Origin: JANJUB01 sp964586225
Lineage (GTDB): Bacteria; Armatimonadota; Fimbriimonadia; Fimbriimonadales; Fimbriimonadaceae
NCBI GenBank assembly: GCA_964586225.1
Contig: CAZPHD010000005.1
Location: 37,247 to 101,246 of the forward strand
DNA length: 64,000 nucleotides
Reading direction: 5' to 3'
Shown here piece by piece: positions 7,501-15,620 of the stretch. Both the position numbers and the translations under genes were made by a program. Positions within the stretch are counted from its first letter, which is position 1. Each line of letters begins with the position of its first letter. Under the pieces are notes generated by a model. The model was given only the letters and a program-made list of their open reading frames with translations, searched no databases and had not been told where the DNA came from.

Positions 7501-8673
7501 TCAAGCGGCACGTAAAATCGAAGGCGGCAGCAGCTTTGGCACCAACTCCGTCTCCGAGGCTTGGGCCAAGACCACACCCCGCTCGATCGTATTCTCAAGT
7601 TCGCGAACGTTGCCCGGCCATCGGTAGCCCTGTAGCTTCGCCAATGTCTCGTCAGAAAGGGACAGCAGCGGCCGCTCATTCTCCGCGCAATACTTCTGCA
7701 AGAAGTGCTCGGCCAGCGGCTTGATGTCTTCAACACGCTCGCGGAGCGGCGGAATATGAAGCTCGACAACCTGCAACCGATACAACAGATCGAGGCGGAA
7801 GATGCCCTCGTCCACAGCTTGGCGAAGATCGCGGTTCGTTGCCGTCACCACGCGCACATCAACCCGCGTCGGCTTATTGCCACCGAGTCGCTCAAACTCG
7901 CGCTCCTGCAACACGCGGAGCAGCTTCACCTGAATCGCCACCGGAATCTCGCCGATCTCATCGAGGAACAGCGTGCCCTTGTCGGCCAGCTCAAATCGCC
8001 CCGGCTTCGAGCCCTGCGCACCGGTGAAGGCACCCTTCTCGTAGCCAAAAAGCTCACTTTCCAACAGCGTCTCGGGGAGTGCCGCACACGAGACCGCCAC
8101 GAACGGCTTTGAAACTCGACTGGAGTGTTCGTGGAGCGCCTTGGCGACCACTTCCTTACCCACGCCGCTCTCGCCGGTAATCAGCACCGTGGCGCGTGAG
8201 TCGGCCACTTGGATCGCGGTCTCCAAAACCTCCTTCATAGCGGGAGATTCGGCGATGAACCTTGGAGTGTGGCTGGCCTTCGTGGTCGGCTTAGACGCCC
8301 GAACCGGCGCAGGTTCATCGATCGCAGCGGCCACGATGCGCTTAAGCGCATCAAGGTCAAACGGCTTCGTGACGTATTCAAACGCCCCATCGCGGATCGC
8401 CTGAACCGCCTGCGGGATCGTGCCGAACGCAGTCATGATGACGACCGGTAGATCGGGACGCGTGGCCTTGACCTCTCGAAGCAGTTCATACCCAGTGACA
8501 CCGGGCATTGTAACGTCCGTGATCACACAATCGGGCACGTCCTCACCGATCATGTCGAGCGCAGTCGGCACGTCCTCGGCGGTGCTCGCTACATAGCCAA
8601 CCTTCTCGAACGCCATCTGGAGAATGCGCCGGATATTCGGCTCGTCGTCGACAATCAGGAGCTTCGTCTTCAT
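7501..8673 (-). CDS. NtrC-like response regulator without DNA-binding domain
   Basis: 390 aa. Receiver domain with phosphoacceptor Asp53 (V-I-T-D-V-T-M-P), then a sigma-54 AAA+ domain: Walker A GESGVGKE at 167-174, the sigma-54-contacting GAFTGA at 214-219, Walker B near LFLDEIGE, and WPGNVREL at 352-359. The protein stops about 20 residues after that, where the family normally continues into a Fis-type helix-turn-helix. It should therefore activate sigma-54 polymerase from solution or via a partner. The start is ATG 8673, overlapping the kinase stop (ATGA); an ATG five codons upstream is less likely. Confidence 0.9.
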   Translation of the reverse strand: MKTKLLIVDDEPNIRRILQMAFEKVGYVASTAEDVPTALDMIGEDVPDCVITDVTMPGVTGYELLREVKATRPDLPVVIMTAFGTIPQAVQAIRDGAFEYVTKPFDLDALKRIVAAAIDEPAPVRASKPTTKASHTPRFIAESPAMKEVLETAIQVADSRATVLITGESGVGKEVVAKALHEHSSRVSKPFVAVSCAALPETLLESELFGYEKGAFTGAQGSKPGRFELADKGTLFLDEIGEIPVAIQVKLLRVLQEREFERLGGNKPTRVDVRVVTATNRDLRQAVDEGIFRLDLLYRLQVVELHIPPLRERVEDIKPLAEHFLQKYCAENERPLLSLSDETLAKLQGYRWPGNVRELENTIERGVVLAQASETELVPKLLPPSILRAA

Positions 8674-10172
8674 GCTGCTTGGTCCCATCCAAAATCAAGT
8701 TCAAACGTGGTGCCGACGCCCGGCGTTGAGTCCACGCGGACATCCCATCCGTGCGCGTCGATGATCTTGCGCACCGTCGGCAGTCCGAGTCCGGTGCCGC
8801 TCGGCTTGGTCGTAAAGAACGGCGTGAAGAGCTTTTCGAGGTGGTGCGGCTCGATGCCGACGCCGGTGTCGCGAACGCTCATCCGCGGGCCATCAATCTT
8901 AACGACGACCTCGCCCCCTGGCTTGCACGCTTGGAGAGCGTTGAGCACCAGGTTGCGCAACACCTGCTCTAGGCGGAGCGGGTCGCCCTTCACCTTGGGA
9001 GGCGCGGCAACAAACTCAATCTCGAGCCGCACATGGCGCTTGTCAAACTCGGGTCGGTTGATCTCGCAGATGTGGCGGGCAACCTCGGCGGGGTCAAACT
9101 CCTTGACATTCAGCGCAAGCGGCCGAGAGAACTCGAGGAACTGATCGCACAGGGCGTTCAGCTTCAACGCCTCCTCCTCAATAATCTTGCCGTACTCGCA
9201 GGCCTCATCCGAGGTGCTCTGCACCATTTGGGCGGCGCTTCGGATACCGGTTAGCGGGTTGCGAATCTCGTGGGCGACGGCGGCGGTCATTTGGCCGATC
9301 TCGGCGAGTCGGCGCACGCGAGCAAGCTCGCGGTTCGCGCGCTCATGATCAGAGATGTCTTGAACGGCGAGCGTCACGCCGCCGTCGGGGAGCGGGGAAG
9401 CCACGACGCTCCAGGCCTGGTCGGTCGCCGAGTCGAAGGCGCGGCGTGAAACACGTTCACCTTCGCTGGCGCCATAGAACGCTTGCTCGATCGTGACGCG
9501 AAGCACAACGGGGAGTGCCTTCAATAGATGGCGAAACATCACGCCATGCTCAAGGGCATCGCCAAACAAACTCGCCGCTTGTGGATTCCAGCCCGCAAGT
9601 TCCTCGTAGGGCGTGACCACCAAAACCCCAAGCCCCAGGTTCGCGATGATTGCATCGAGCTTGTCCGAAGTCGCGCGGGTCTGGGCGACAGCTTGATTCA
9701 TGCGCGCGAACAGCCGGGCATTCTGAATGGCGAGGCCGAGGTAGCGGGCGAGGCTGGCGATCGTGTCAAGGTCTTGATCGTCATAGGGGGGCATGTCGGC
9801 GGTGCGCGCTACGTTGAGCACTCCGATGGCCCCGCTTTCGGCCGTCATCAGGGGCACGACCACAGCGGATCCGCCATCGGGCAGTTCGCGCTCATCAACC
9901 CGAAGGGGTCGGCCATGCTTGATCGCGGTTCCCGCAATGCCCTCTCCCTCGCGAAGCAACGTATGGGTTGGTACGCGGGCGGTGTCTCCAGCCTGCCCAG
10001 CCAAAACGAATCCCCGAGCCAAGTCATCTTTTAGAAAGATCGTGGCGCGAGACGCCCCAAACCACTCGCCGGCGCAGGCGAGCGCATGCTCGATGAAGGC
10101 ACCGAGGCTAGTTTCGCCTCGATACGCATCGAACAGCGTGGTTAAGTCCCGTTCGGGAAGGATGGACGCCAT
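8670..10172 (-). CDS. cytosolic GAF-PAS sensor histidine kinase
   Basis: 500 aa with no membrane segment. GAF domain at about 20-155, PAS-like domain at about 170-285, HisKA with phospho-His301 in VAHEIRNPL, N box around Asn411 (NLVLNALQA), G1 DTGVGI at 435-440, F box PFFTTKPSGTG and G2 GTGLGL at 459-464. All kinase motifs are intact. It is translationally coupled to the NtrC-like regulator (4-nt overlap), so the two form an AtoS/AtoC-like two-component pair. The GAF ligand and target genes cannot be told from this window. Confidence 0.93.
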   Translation of the reverse strand: MASILPERDLTTLFDAYRGETSLGAFIEHALACAGEWFGASRATIFLKDDLARGFVLAGQAGDTARVPTHTLLREGEGIAGTAIKHGRPLRVDERELPDGGSAVVVPLMTAESGAIGVLNVARTADMPPYDDQDLDTIASLARYLGLAIQNARLFARMNQAVAQTRATSDKLDAIIANLGLGVLVVTPYEELAGWNPQAASLFGDALEHGVMFRHLLKALPVVLRVTIEQAFYGASEGERVSRRAFDSATDQAWSVVASPLPDGGVTLAVQDISDHERANRELARVRRLAEIGQMTAAVAHEIRNPLTGIRSAAQMVQSTSDEACEYGKIIEEEALKLNALCDQFLEFSRPLALNVKEFDPAEVARHICEINRPEFDKRHVRLEIEFVAAPPKVKGDPLRLEQVLRNLVLNALQACKPGGEVVVKIDGPRMSVRDTGVGIEPHHLEKLFTPFFTTKPSGTGLGLPTVRKIIDAHGWDVRVDSTPGVGTTFELDFGWDQAA

Positions 10173-10225
10173 CTACCGTTAGATTGTCGGAAGATGACAC
10201 GAGCGGACGCAGGGATGAGGGCATA

Positions 10226-10340
10226 TTGGCGTGTGGCTTGTTGGCCTATTAGATTGTTGGCACGTTAGCGCGCCAGGCGTCGGGTGACACGCACCTCGAT
10301 TCTACCAACGCTCTAACGGGCCAACAAACAAATACGCCAA
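10226..10340. repeat. imperfect inverted repeat, 37-38 bp arms
   Basis: The arm at 10226-10262 (TTGGCGTG...GTTGGCA) matches the reverse complement of 10303-10340 with about one indel and roughly three quarters identity. It fills most of the gap between the minus-strand gene ending at 10344 and the kinase start at 10172. Plausibly a terminator for the former. Confidence 0.6.
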
Positions 10341-10343
10341 GCC

Positions 10344-10718
10344 TCAAGCTGCCGGCCGATAGAACGTGGCGACCACATAGATCACCAGACAGAAGACTCC
10401 GAAGCCAATCAGAACGCGGCTCATCGCTTTGCCTCGTTCGAAGCTCTGGCTGAGCGTCATCTCATCGGCGCTGGCAAGCCGTCGCATTTCGCTCGTTTGG
10501 AGTTTCTCAGCGATCTGGGCGACTTGCGGCCACCGCTTTCGGGCGTCATTAAGCTGCATCGGGCTCGGGTCACGCTCCAACGCACTTCGGAGCTTGCGAA
10601 GCTCATCGCGAGACGCGCCAATCCGAAGTGCGATCCAATAGGTCAGCGCTCCCCCGACAAACATCCCAATCATGCCGAACATCGCGATCGGCTTAGCACT
10701 CTGCAAAATCTCATTCAT
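10344..10718 (-). CDS. small protein with two membrane segments
   Basis: 124 aa. Hydrophobic segments at about 8-31 (Met/Gly-rich) and 99-117 flank a basic/acidic central region with predicted coiled helices (RDELRKLRSALERD). A clear purine-rich Shine-Dalgarno (AGAGGGGA) precedes the ATG at 10718. It has its own gap on both sides, so is probably monocistronic. Family not recognised; both termini could face the same side of the membrane. Confidence 0.65.
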   Translation of the reverse strand: MNEILQSAKPIAMFGMIGMFVGGALTYWIALRIGASRDELRKLRSALERDPSPMQLNDARKRWPQVAQIAEKLQTSEMRRLASADEMTLSQSFERGKAMSRVLIGFGVFCLVIYVVATFYRPAA

Positions 10719-10774
10719 GACAGATCCCCTCTGAAGACGTCGTGTTCTTACCCGGAAATCGTTCGCGCAGACGC

Positions 10775-10804
10775 AAAAACGCCCCCTGCCAAAAGCAAGG
10801 GGCG
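10775..10804 (-). terminator. rho-independent terminator of the subtilase gene
   Basis: On the minus strand a 10-bp stem (CGCCCCTTGC with GCAGGGGGCG, one G-T pair) around a TTTTG loop is followed by five T (10779-10775). It sits 14 nt after the subtilase stop. Confidence 0.85.
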
Positions 10805-10817
10805 TTGAGGGCAGGCC

Positions 10818-12524
10818 TTAAGGGGCCGTGATGAGCGAGATTCGATCCACTCGTGCCTCGAACGCGCCGCCCGCATTGACCTGGGGTTGCGATTCAAAGC
10901 CCACGCGGACTCGCATGAGGCCCGTTCCGGCCTGGCGGAAGCGCGCCGGGCTGGTGGGCGAAACACTCACGGTGGTATCGGTGAGGGTGGGGTTTCGAAG
11001 GTCGACGGTGACCCAACTGTTAGCGTTGAAGTCAAACATCTGAAGGCGCTGGAGGACCGTCGTCTTCGATGCCGACGATTCGACCGCCAGAGTCAGGTTG
11101 CCGATCGACATGTTCGTGCTGTTCGTTGAGGCTTCGAGGATGATCGGCGCGAAGTTGGTCGATGTCGAAATTGCCGGTCGATAGACGACCCGATTGTTGT
11201 CGCTTGCCGTCAACGAGGCCAAGTTACCTCCCGTCAACAGTCCGGCGACGATCGAGAACGCATTCGGCAAGAACGGCACGGTCGTGTACGAGCGGTTCAA
11301 CGCTTGTCGCGCGTTGATTCGGCCCCATCCCCAGTAGCTGTCGTTGCCGACGGCGCCGAGGTCGTTGCAGGTCTCATACAGAATCGTCTCAACCTGGGCA
11401 CCGGTCAGCGAGGAGTTCGTGCCCATGATGAGCGCGGCCAAACCCGCTGCAGCCGGACAGGCCATGCTCGTGCCGCTCAGCGTTGCGTAGCTCGAGTTTG
11501 ACGAGTTGTAGGTTGAACGGATGTCACTGCCGGGCGCGAAGACGTCGATACCGGGGCCGTAGTTCGAGAAACTCGACTTGCCATCGGTGGTGGTCGATGA
11601 ACCCACGACCGTCACGTCGATGTGATCGGTGTTGATGTTCTGGTTGCTGTTGCCCGCCGCCCAAAGGTAGATGCCGTTGCGCGTGTACTTGATATAGTTA
11701 CCCGTCGTTTGGACCGCTGAGTTGCTGTAGCCGCTGTAGCTGGTGCTAATGACGCGAGCGCCGTTGTCGGCGGCCCAGCGTGCGCCAGCGGTGAGGGCTG
11801 AGATGCTGGAACTGCCACCGCTGGAGTTGGTGACTCGGATCGGCATCAATTTGGCGTTCCACGAAACGCCAGCGACGCCAACGCTGTTGTTGCCGATGGC
11901 CGCCGCGATGCCTGCGGTGTGGGTTCCGTGGCCGTTGATGTCATTGACTTGCCCGCCGTTTACCTGGGCAATTGCGGTACCGGTTGCCGAGTTCGCGCCG
12001 GGAACGAGCCGAGCCTGAAGGTCCTGGTGCGTCAGTCGAATACCCGTGTCGCAGATGGCAACCGTGATCGTCCCGTCACCTACATAGTGGTTCCAAGCCG
12101 TGGGCGCCTCGATCCGCGGGTGATGCCATTGCTGGTTGTATTGAGCGTCATTGGGCACCGCAACCGGGTAGACCGTCCAGTCGGGCTCGACATACTGGAA
12201 GGCACCGGTGCGCATCAGCCAGTCCGAAGTTGACTGTTCGGAAGCTCCACTAGGCACCTTGAGGATGTACTCGTCGGTCTCGGGGACATAGCGAACGGTC
12301 GTTCGCGCGGCCAGCATCGCGGCCTCTTGCCGGACCCGCTGGATCTGGAAGCTGTTCAGCCCTCGCTCGGCGAGGGTGCTGGCCTGAATCGGGCGGGCGA
12401 TAAGATACCCCGAGAACTCTTGAATTCCCGGAATCTCTTTGAACGTCACGGCACCCGTGCTCATTTGGGCACTCGCCATGACACAGGTGGCCGCAAGAAC
12501 GGCAAGGGTGGTGAATTGACGCAT
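10818..12524 (-). CDS. secreted subtilisin-like serine protease (S8)
   Basis: 568 aa. N-terminal signal peptide (MRQFTTLAVLAATCVMASAQ), a propeptide region with F-Q-Y-V-E-P-D-W near residue 115, and the S8 catalytic triad Asp159 (V-A-I-C-D-T-G), His199 (N-G-H-G-T-H-T-A-G) and Ser353 (S-G-T-S-M-A-C-P), with oxyanion Asn292. A C-terminal beta-rich domain of about 170 residues follows, likely for surface or substrate binding. The start is ATG 12524, preceded by AGAGGAG; the longer upstream reading lacks a signal peptide. Exported endopeptidase, probably nutritional. Followed by a strong terminator. Confidence 0.93.
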   Translation of the reverse strand: MRQFTTLAVLAATCVMASAQMSTGAVTFKEIPGIQEFSGYLIARPIQASTLAERGLNSFQIQRVRQEAAMLAARTTVRYVPETDEYILKVPSGASEQSTSDWLMRTGAFQYVEPDWTVYPVAVPNDAQYNQQWHHPRIEAPTAWNHYVGDGTITVAICDTGIRLTHQDLQARLVPGANSATGTAIAQVNGGQVNDINGHGTHTAGIAAAIGNNSVGVAGVSWNAKLMPIRVTNSSGGSSSISALTAGARWAADNGARVISTSYSGYSNSAVQTTGNYIKYTRNGIYLWAAGNSNQNINTDHIDVTVVGSSTTTDGKSSFSNYGPGIDVFAPGSDIRSTYNSSNSSYATLSGTSMACPAAAGLAALIMGTNSSLTGAQVETILYETCNDLGAVGNDSYWGWGRINARQALNRSYTTVPFLPNAFSIVAGLLTGGNLASLTASDNNRVVYRPAISTSTNFAPIILEASTNSTNMSIGNLTLAVESSASKTTVLQRLQMFDFNANSWVTVDLRNPTLTDTTVSVSPTSPARFRQAGTGLMRVRVGFESQPQVNAGGAFEARVDRISLITAP

Positions 12525-12649
12525 AGATCTCCTCTTTGATATGCTCATCGGCGGGTCGGCAATGACCCGCAGTTGGTGTGGACTGTTTCTAGAGACGTGC
12601 CATTTGCCCCATTCTGTTCGAGAGCGCTTACCAGGTTTGGCGCGTTTGG

Positions 12650-12655
12650 TATGCT
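12650..12655 (+). promoter_or_regulatory. -10 box of the DinB-like gene (leaderless)
   Basis: TATGCT, 6 nt before the ATG at 12662. Confidence 0.5.
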
Positions 12656-12661
12656 GGCGGA

Positions 12662-13156
12662 ATGGCAATTGACGCTGCTTCCGAACTTGCCGCCTGGACT
12701 CGCCGGGTGGCTTCAATGTATGCAAAGGATCTTCGCGCCCTTTCTGACGAGGCCTACCAAAAGCCCGTTGGCGAAAAGGTGAGGTCCATGCAAGACGTGA
12801 CCGCCGAAGTGACCGGATTCAACATGATGGTCGCCAAGCACATTGGTGGCGAAGAGATCGCGATGCCGTCAGACGAGGATCGAGCGGCGTTCACGGCGTC
12901 GTTGGCGGACAGAGCAAAGGGCATTGAGATGATTCTGGCGAGCGGAGAGATGCTCGCATCGGCGATTGAGTCCGCGGGCGCTGATCGATTGGCCAGCATG
13001 ACGCAGGCGCCTTGGGGCGAGCCCATGAGCTACTACTTCATGGCGAATTTGACCGCGAACCACATGCTGTATCACGACGGACAGGTGAACATCGTTCAGT
13101 GCATCCACGGCGACGACGCGTTCCACTGGTTCGACGAAGACCCGGCGACGGCGTAA
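12662..13156 (+). CDS. DinB-like protein
   Basis: 164 aa, four-helix-bundle type. H-I-G-G-E-E-I near residue 60 and N-H-M-L-Y-H-D-G-Q-V-N near the C-terminus fit the DinB/YfiT superfamily, whose metal site is usually three His. Members include bacillithiol- or mycothiol-dependent transferases and proteins of unknown activity, so the reaction is not assigned. Probably leaderless. Divergent from the subtilase and followed by repeat-rich DNA. Confidence 0.75.
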   Translation: MAIDAASELAAWTRRVASMYAKDLRALSDEAYQKPVGEKVRSMQDVTAEVTGFNMMVAKHIGGEEIAMPSDEDRAAFTASLADRAKGIEMILASGEMLASAIESAGADRLASMTQAPWGEPMSYYFMANLTANHMLYHDGQVNIVQCIHGDDAFHWFDEDPATA

Positions 13157-13189
13157 GGCAGTCGGCAGCTTGCAGTCGGCAGTCGGCAC
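13157..13189 (+). repeat. tandem CAGTCGG(CAG) words
   Basis: GGCAGTCGGCAGCTTGCAGT (13157-13176) followed by further GCAGTCGGC units, starting right after the DinB-like stop. The 20-mer matches a minus-strand 20-mer at 32508-32527 at 17 of 20 positions. Confidence 0.7.
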
Positions 13190-13213
13190 TCACGTATAGG
13201 CTCAATGAGGGCG

Positions 13214-13283
13214 GCGGTGGGTTCGTCCCGCAGCTATGTGTAAACCGCCGGAGCCAACGAGGCGCGCGGTGGGTTCGTCCCGC
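13214..13283 (+). repeat. 18-bp direct repeat
   Basis: GCGGTGGGTTCGTCCCGC occurs at 13214-13231 and exactly again at 13266-13283. Confidence 0.9.
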
Positions 13284-13292
13284 GCTTGTAAG

Positions 13293-13328
13293 GCCCCCTC
13301 CCCTTGATCCAACATTCGAGGAGGGGGC
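13293..13328. terminator. hairpin between convergent genes
   Basis: A perfect 9-bp stem, GCCCCCTCC (13293-13301) with GGAGGGGGC (13320-13328), around an 18-nt loop. No T-tract follows on either strand, so the terminator call is tentative. Confidence 0.5.
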
Positions 13329-13336
13329 TCAGGCTC

Positions 13337-14557
13337 CTAGCGTCGCCAGCTCGTCCGGAAGTCGGTGATCGTGTATCCGTAGCGATCTTCTTCCATCCGG
13401 AAGTTGTGATACACCGAGGCCCGGCGGCCCCAAGGATCGACATACTCGTGACGAGCCGTGACTTGAGCTTCGCCCCGGTGCGTCTGTACGCGGTCGATCT
13501 CGTAGCGAACCGTCCGGGTCGTCTCGATGTTGTCGAGCATCATGTCATAGAAGTCGTCGGCCTCCAGAGAGTAGGCGTAGCGATCATCCATGTAGATGTT
13601 GATTCGGCCGCGACGCGGAATCAAACGCCCCAGGGCCCGCCGATCACCTCGCTCGAACGCGTTCACCAGATCCCACAGCGAGTCATCAAGCACACTCCGG
13701 TCATACCGGTCATAGCGGTCGTTGTCATAGCCCCACCCGCTCGTGTTGCGGCTTCTATTCCAGGAGTAGTTCGTTCCGCTCGTGAACGTCCACGACAAGT
13801 TGCCCACGTAGAAGATTCGCGTGACCGAGACATACCCAGGCAGATGCGGGTAGTAGTACCACGGCGAGAATGAGCAGTTGTTGCCATAGGGCGTGAACGA
13901 GTAGTGCGGGTAGTAGAAGTAGTCGTCGCGCCAATTGTTGTGGTAGCTGTGATAACCCTGGCGGATGTTCGTATTCACCCGAACCTGCTCGGTGCGCAGC
14001 ACTTGGCTGGCGATCGATCCCTTGTTCAGCAAGTTGATCGGCGCCTCGCGGATGTCAAACCGATCGTTTCGGTTGTTCGTCGATCCGTAGTTGGTGTTAC
14101 CGAGCCGCCCACGGTCGTTGCCGCGACCTTGCGACTGACCCTGATTCCCGAGGCCTTGGCCCTTGTTGCCCAGACCGCTGTTCGAGCTTGAACCTTGATT
14201 GCCGCGGTTGCCCTGATTGCCGAGGGTGCTGCCACCCGAGTTACCGCTATTGCCGCGACTGCCACCACCGCTGCCTTGGTTGCCAAGGCCTCCGCCCTGG
14301 TTCCCCTGACCCTTGTTGCCGAGGCCGCCGCCTTGATTGCCCTGGCCCTTGTTGCCTTGGTTTCCGAGGCCGCCGCCACCACCGCCCGTGGTTTTGCCGC
14401 CGCCCGAAGTTCCGCCCCCGGTTGTACCGCCACCGGTTCCCGTGCCGGTGCCGCCGCCCTGGTTGCCTTTGCCCTTACCCGTTTGGGCAGGTGCATCTAC
14501 GGCGGCGAAAGCGAGGGACATGATCCCCATGGCTGAGATGATGCGAAACCAGGTCAT
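13337..14557 (-). CDS. secreted Gly/Asn/Gln-rich repeat protein
   Basis: 406 aa. Signal peptide (about 1-24), then residues 25-170 of low complexity in which GNQG, GLGNKGQ and GGGLGNQG repeat many times, then an Asn/Arg/Tyr-rich stretch and a structured C-terminal part of about 230 residues. That part contains aromatic runs (Y-F-Y-Y-P-H-Y) and ends in a beta-rich region (R-Y-E-I-D-R-V-Q, Y-H-N-F-R-M-E-E-D) resembling an NTF2/SnoaL-like fold. AAGGAG lies about 12 nt before the ATG. Probably surface or matrix protein; family not recognised. Confidence 0.75.
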   Translation of the reverse strand: MTWFRIISAMGIMSLAFAAVDAPAQTGKGKGNQGGGTGTGTGGGTTGGGTSGGGKTTGGGGGGLGNQGNKGQGNQGGGLGNKGQGNQGGGLGNQGSGGGSRGNSGNSGGSTLGNQGNRGNQGSSSNSGLGNKGQGLGNQGQSQGRGNDRGRLGNTNYGSTNNRNDRFDIREAPINLLNKGSIASQVLRTEQVRVNTNIRQGYHSYHNNWRDDYFYYPHYSFTPYGNNCSFSPWYYYPHLPGYVSVTRIFYVGNLSWTFTSGTNYSWNRSRNTSGWGYDNDRYDRYDRSVLDDSLWDLVNAFERGDRRALGRLIPRRGRINIYMDDRYAYSLEADDFYDMMLDNIETTRTVRYEIDRVQTHRGEAQVTARHEYVDPWGRRASVYHNFRMEEDRYGYTITDFRTSWRR

Positions 14558-14625
14558 TGTTGAATGGACTCCTTACCTGAACCTTTGACGCGCTACGATT
14601 CGGTCGCGTTTCGGTGATCTCAACT

Positions 14626-15174
14626 CTAAAACTGGACTTTGACCGCTTCGCGTTCCGTCGGGTTCTCAACCTGGAACAATTCACGGGGCTTGAACCCGCC
14701 CGCCGAGGCGAAAAGGCTGGAAGGGAACATCTCGGTCTTCGTGTTGTATGAGGTGGTGACCTCGTTGTAATACTGCCGGGCAAAAGAAATCTTGTCCTCG
14801 GTGCCGCGAAGCTCGTTCTGTAAGTTCAACATGTTGTCGCTACTCTTCAGGTCGGGATACGCCTCCGCCAACCCGAAGAGGCCGGTCAGGGCCGCGCCGA
14901 CCGCGGCTTCGGCCGTGGCTTTCTCGCCCACCGTTTTGGCCGCCAGGGCCTGGTTCCGAGCCTGAATCACGCGCTCAAGCGTGTCCTTCTCGTGCGCCAT
15001 ATAGCCCTTGACGGTCTCGACCAGATTCGGAATCAGGTCATACCTTCGCTTGAGCTGAACATCAATCTGCGCCCACGCATTCGCGGATCGTTGGCGGGCG
15101 GCGACCAAGCCGTTGTAAATGCCGACGGCGCCAACCAATATCAAGACCAGAACGATAACGATCACGTGAAGCAT
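14626..15174 (-). CDS. lemA: LemA family protein
   Basis: 182 aa, typical LemA length. One N-terminal membrane helix (about 2-20), then the LemA signature with N-A-W-A-Q-I-D-V-Q-L-K-R-R and Y-D-L-I-P-N-L-V-E-T-V-K, then N-x-x-x-E-L-R-G-T-E-D-K-I and F-A-R-Q-Y-Y-N-E-V. LemA proteins are membrane-anchored helical bundles of unclear function, often near HtpX or TPM-domain proteins; neither is present here. GAGAGG precedes the ATG. The upstream lipoprotein gene ends 26 nt away on the same strand, so the two may be co-transcribed. Confidence 0.93.
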   Translation of the reverse strand: MLHVIVIVLVLILVGAVGIYNGLVAARQRSANAWAQIDVQLKRRYDLIPNLVETVKGYMAHEKDTLERVIQARNQALAAKTVGEKATAEAAVGAALTGLFGLAEAYPDLKSSDNMLNLQNELRGTEDKISFARQYYNEVTTSYNTKTEMFPSSLFASAGGFKPRELFQVENPTEREAVKVQF

Positions 15175-15200
15175 GGGTTTGTTGACCTCTCAGAGGGTTG

Positions 15201-15620
15201 CTACGGATTACGGCTGCGATTCGCCGCAGGTTTCGGCGTGAGGCGAATGGGCGTTGGATCGGGACCCCGGACGTCGTGAAGAATCAGGTCCTTGCCCTCC
15301 GGCACGAGATACGCGCCTTCACCCATCACCGTCTCGTCTTTGCTGGGAATGATGTCGCGGCCCCCCACGACCCGCGGCGTGAGCATGATCTTGCCCTCTC
15401 GGACTTCATACGAACCCTCAACGGGCAGCGAGTGGATCATCAACATGTAGCGACCGTTCGGTTCGAGGGTGAGTTCGAGGGCTCCGGCCGTGTTGACGAT
15501 GTGAGCCGGGCCCTCTAAAATGCGCTTGCCCGACCAGGTCCCTTCATAGCGGGGAGCGCCGCATCCGGTCAGCCAGACCCCCAGCCCGACAGCCATAATC
15601 AATCTGATGGCCGTGATCAC
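15201..15620 (-). CDS. small lipoprotein
   Basis: 139 aa with an N-terminal lipobox L-T-G-C at about 17-20. The rest is beta-rich (E-G-T-W-S-G-K, L-E-L-T-L-E-P-N-G-R-Y, G-S-Y-E-V-R-E-G-K), a pattern of small lipocalin-like or DUF-type lipoproteins. From GTG 15620 the signal peptide has an Arg; from ATG 15596 it would lack a positive charge, so I prefer GTG. That choice makes the gene overlap the divergent purL by 14 nt. Function unknown. Confidence 0.7.
   Translation of the reverse strand: MITAIRLIMAVGLGVWLTGCGAPRYEGTWSGKRILEGPAHIVNTAGALELTLEPNGRYMLMIHSLPVEGSYEVREGKIMLTPRVVGGRDIIPSKDETVMGEGAYLVPEGKDLILHDVRGPDPTPIRLTPKPAANRSRNP
15594..15599 (+). promoter_or_regulatory. -10 box of purL (leaderless)
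   Basis: CATAAT, 7 nt before the ATG, inside the coding sequence of the divergent lipoprotein. Confidence 0.5.
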
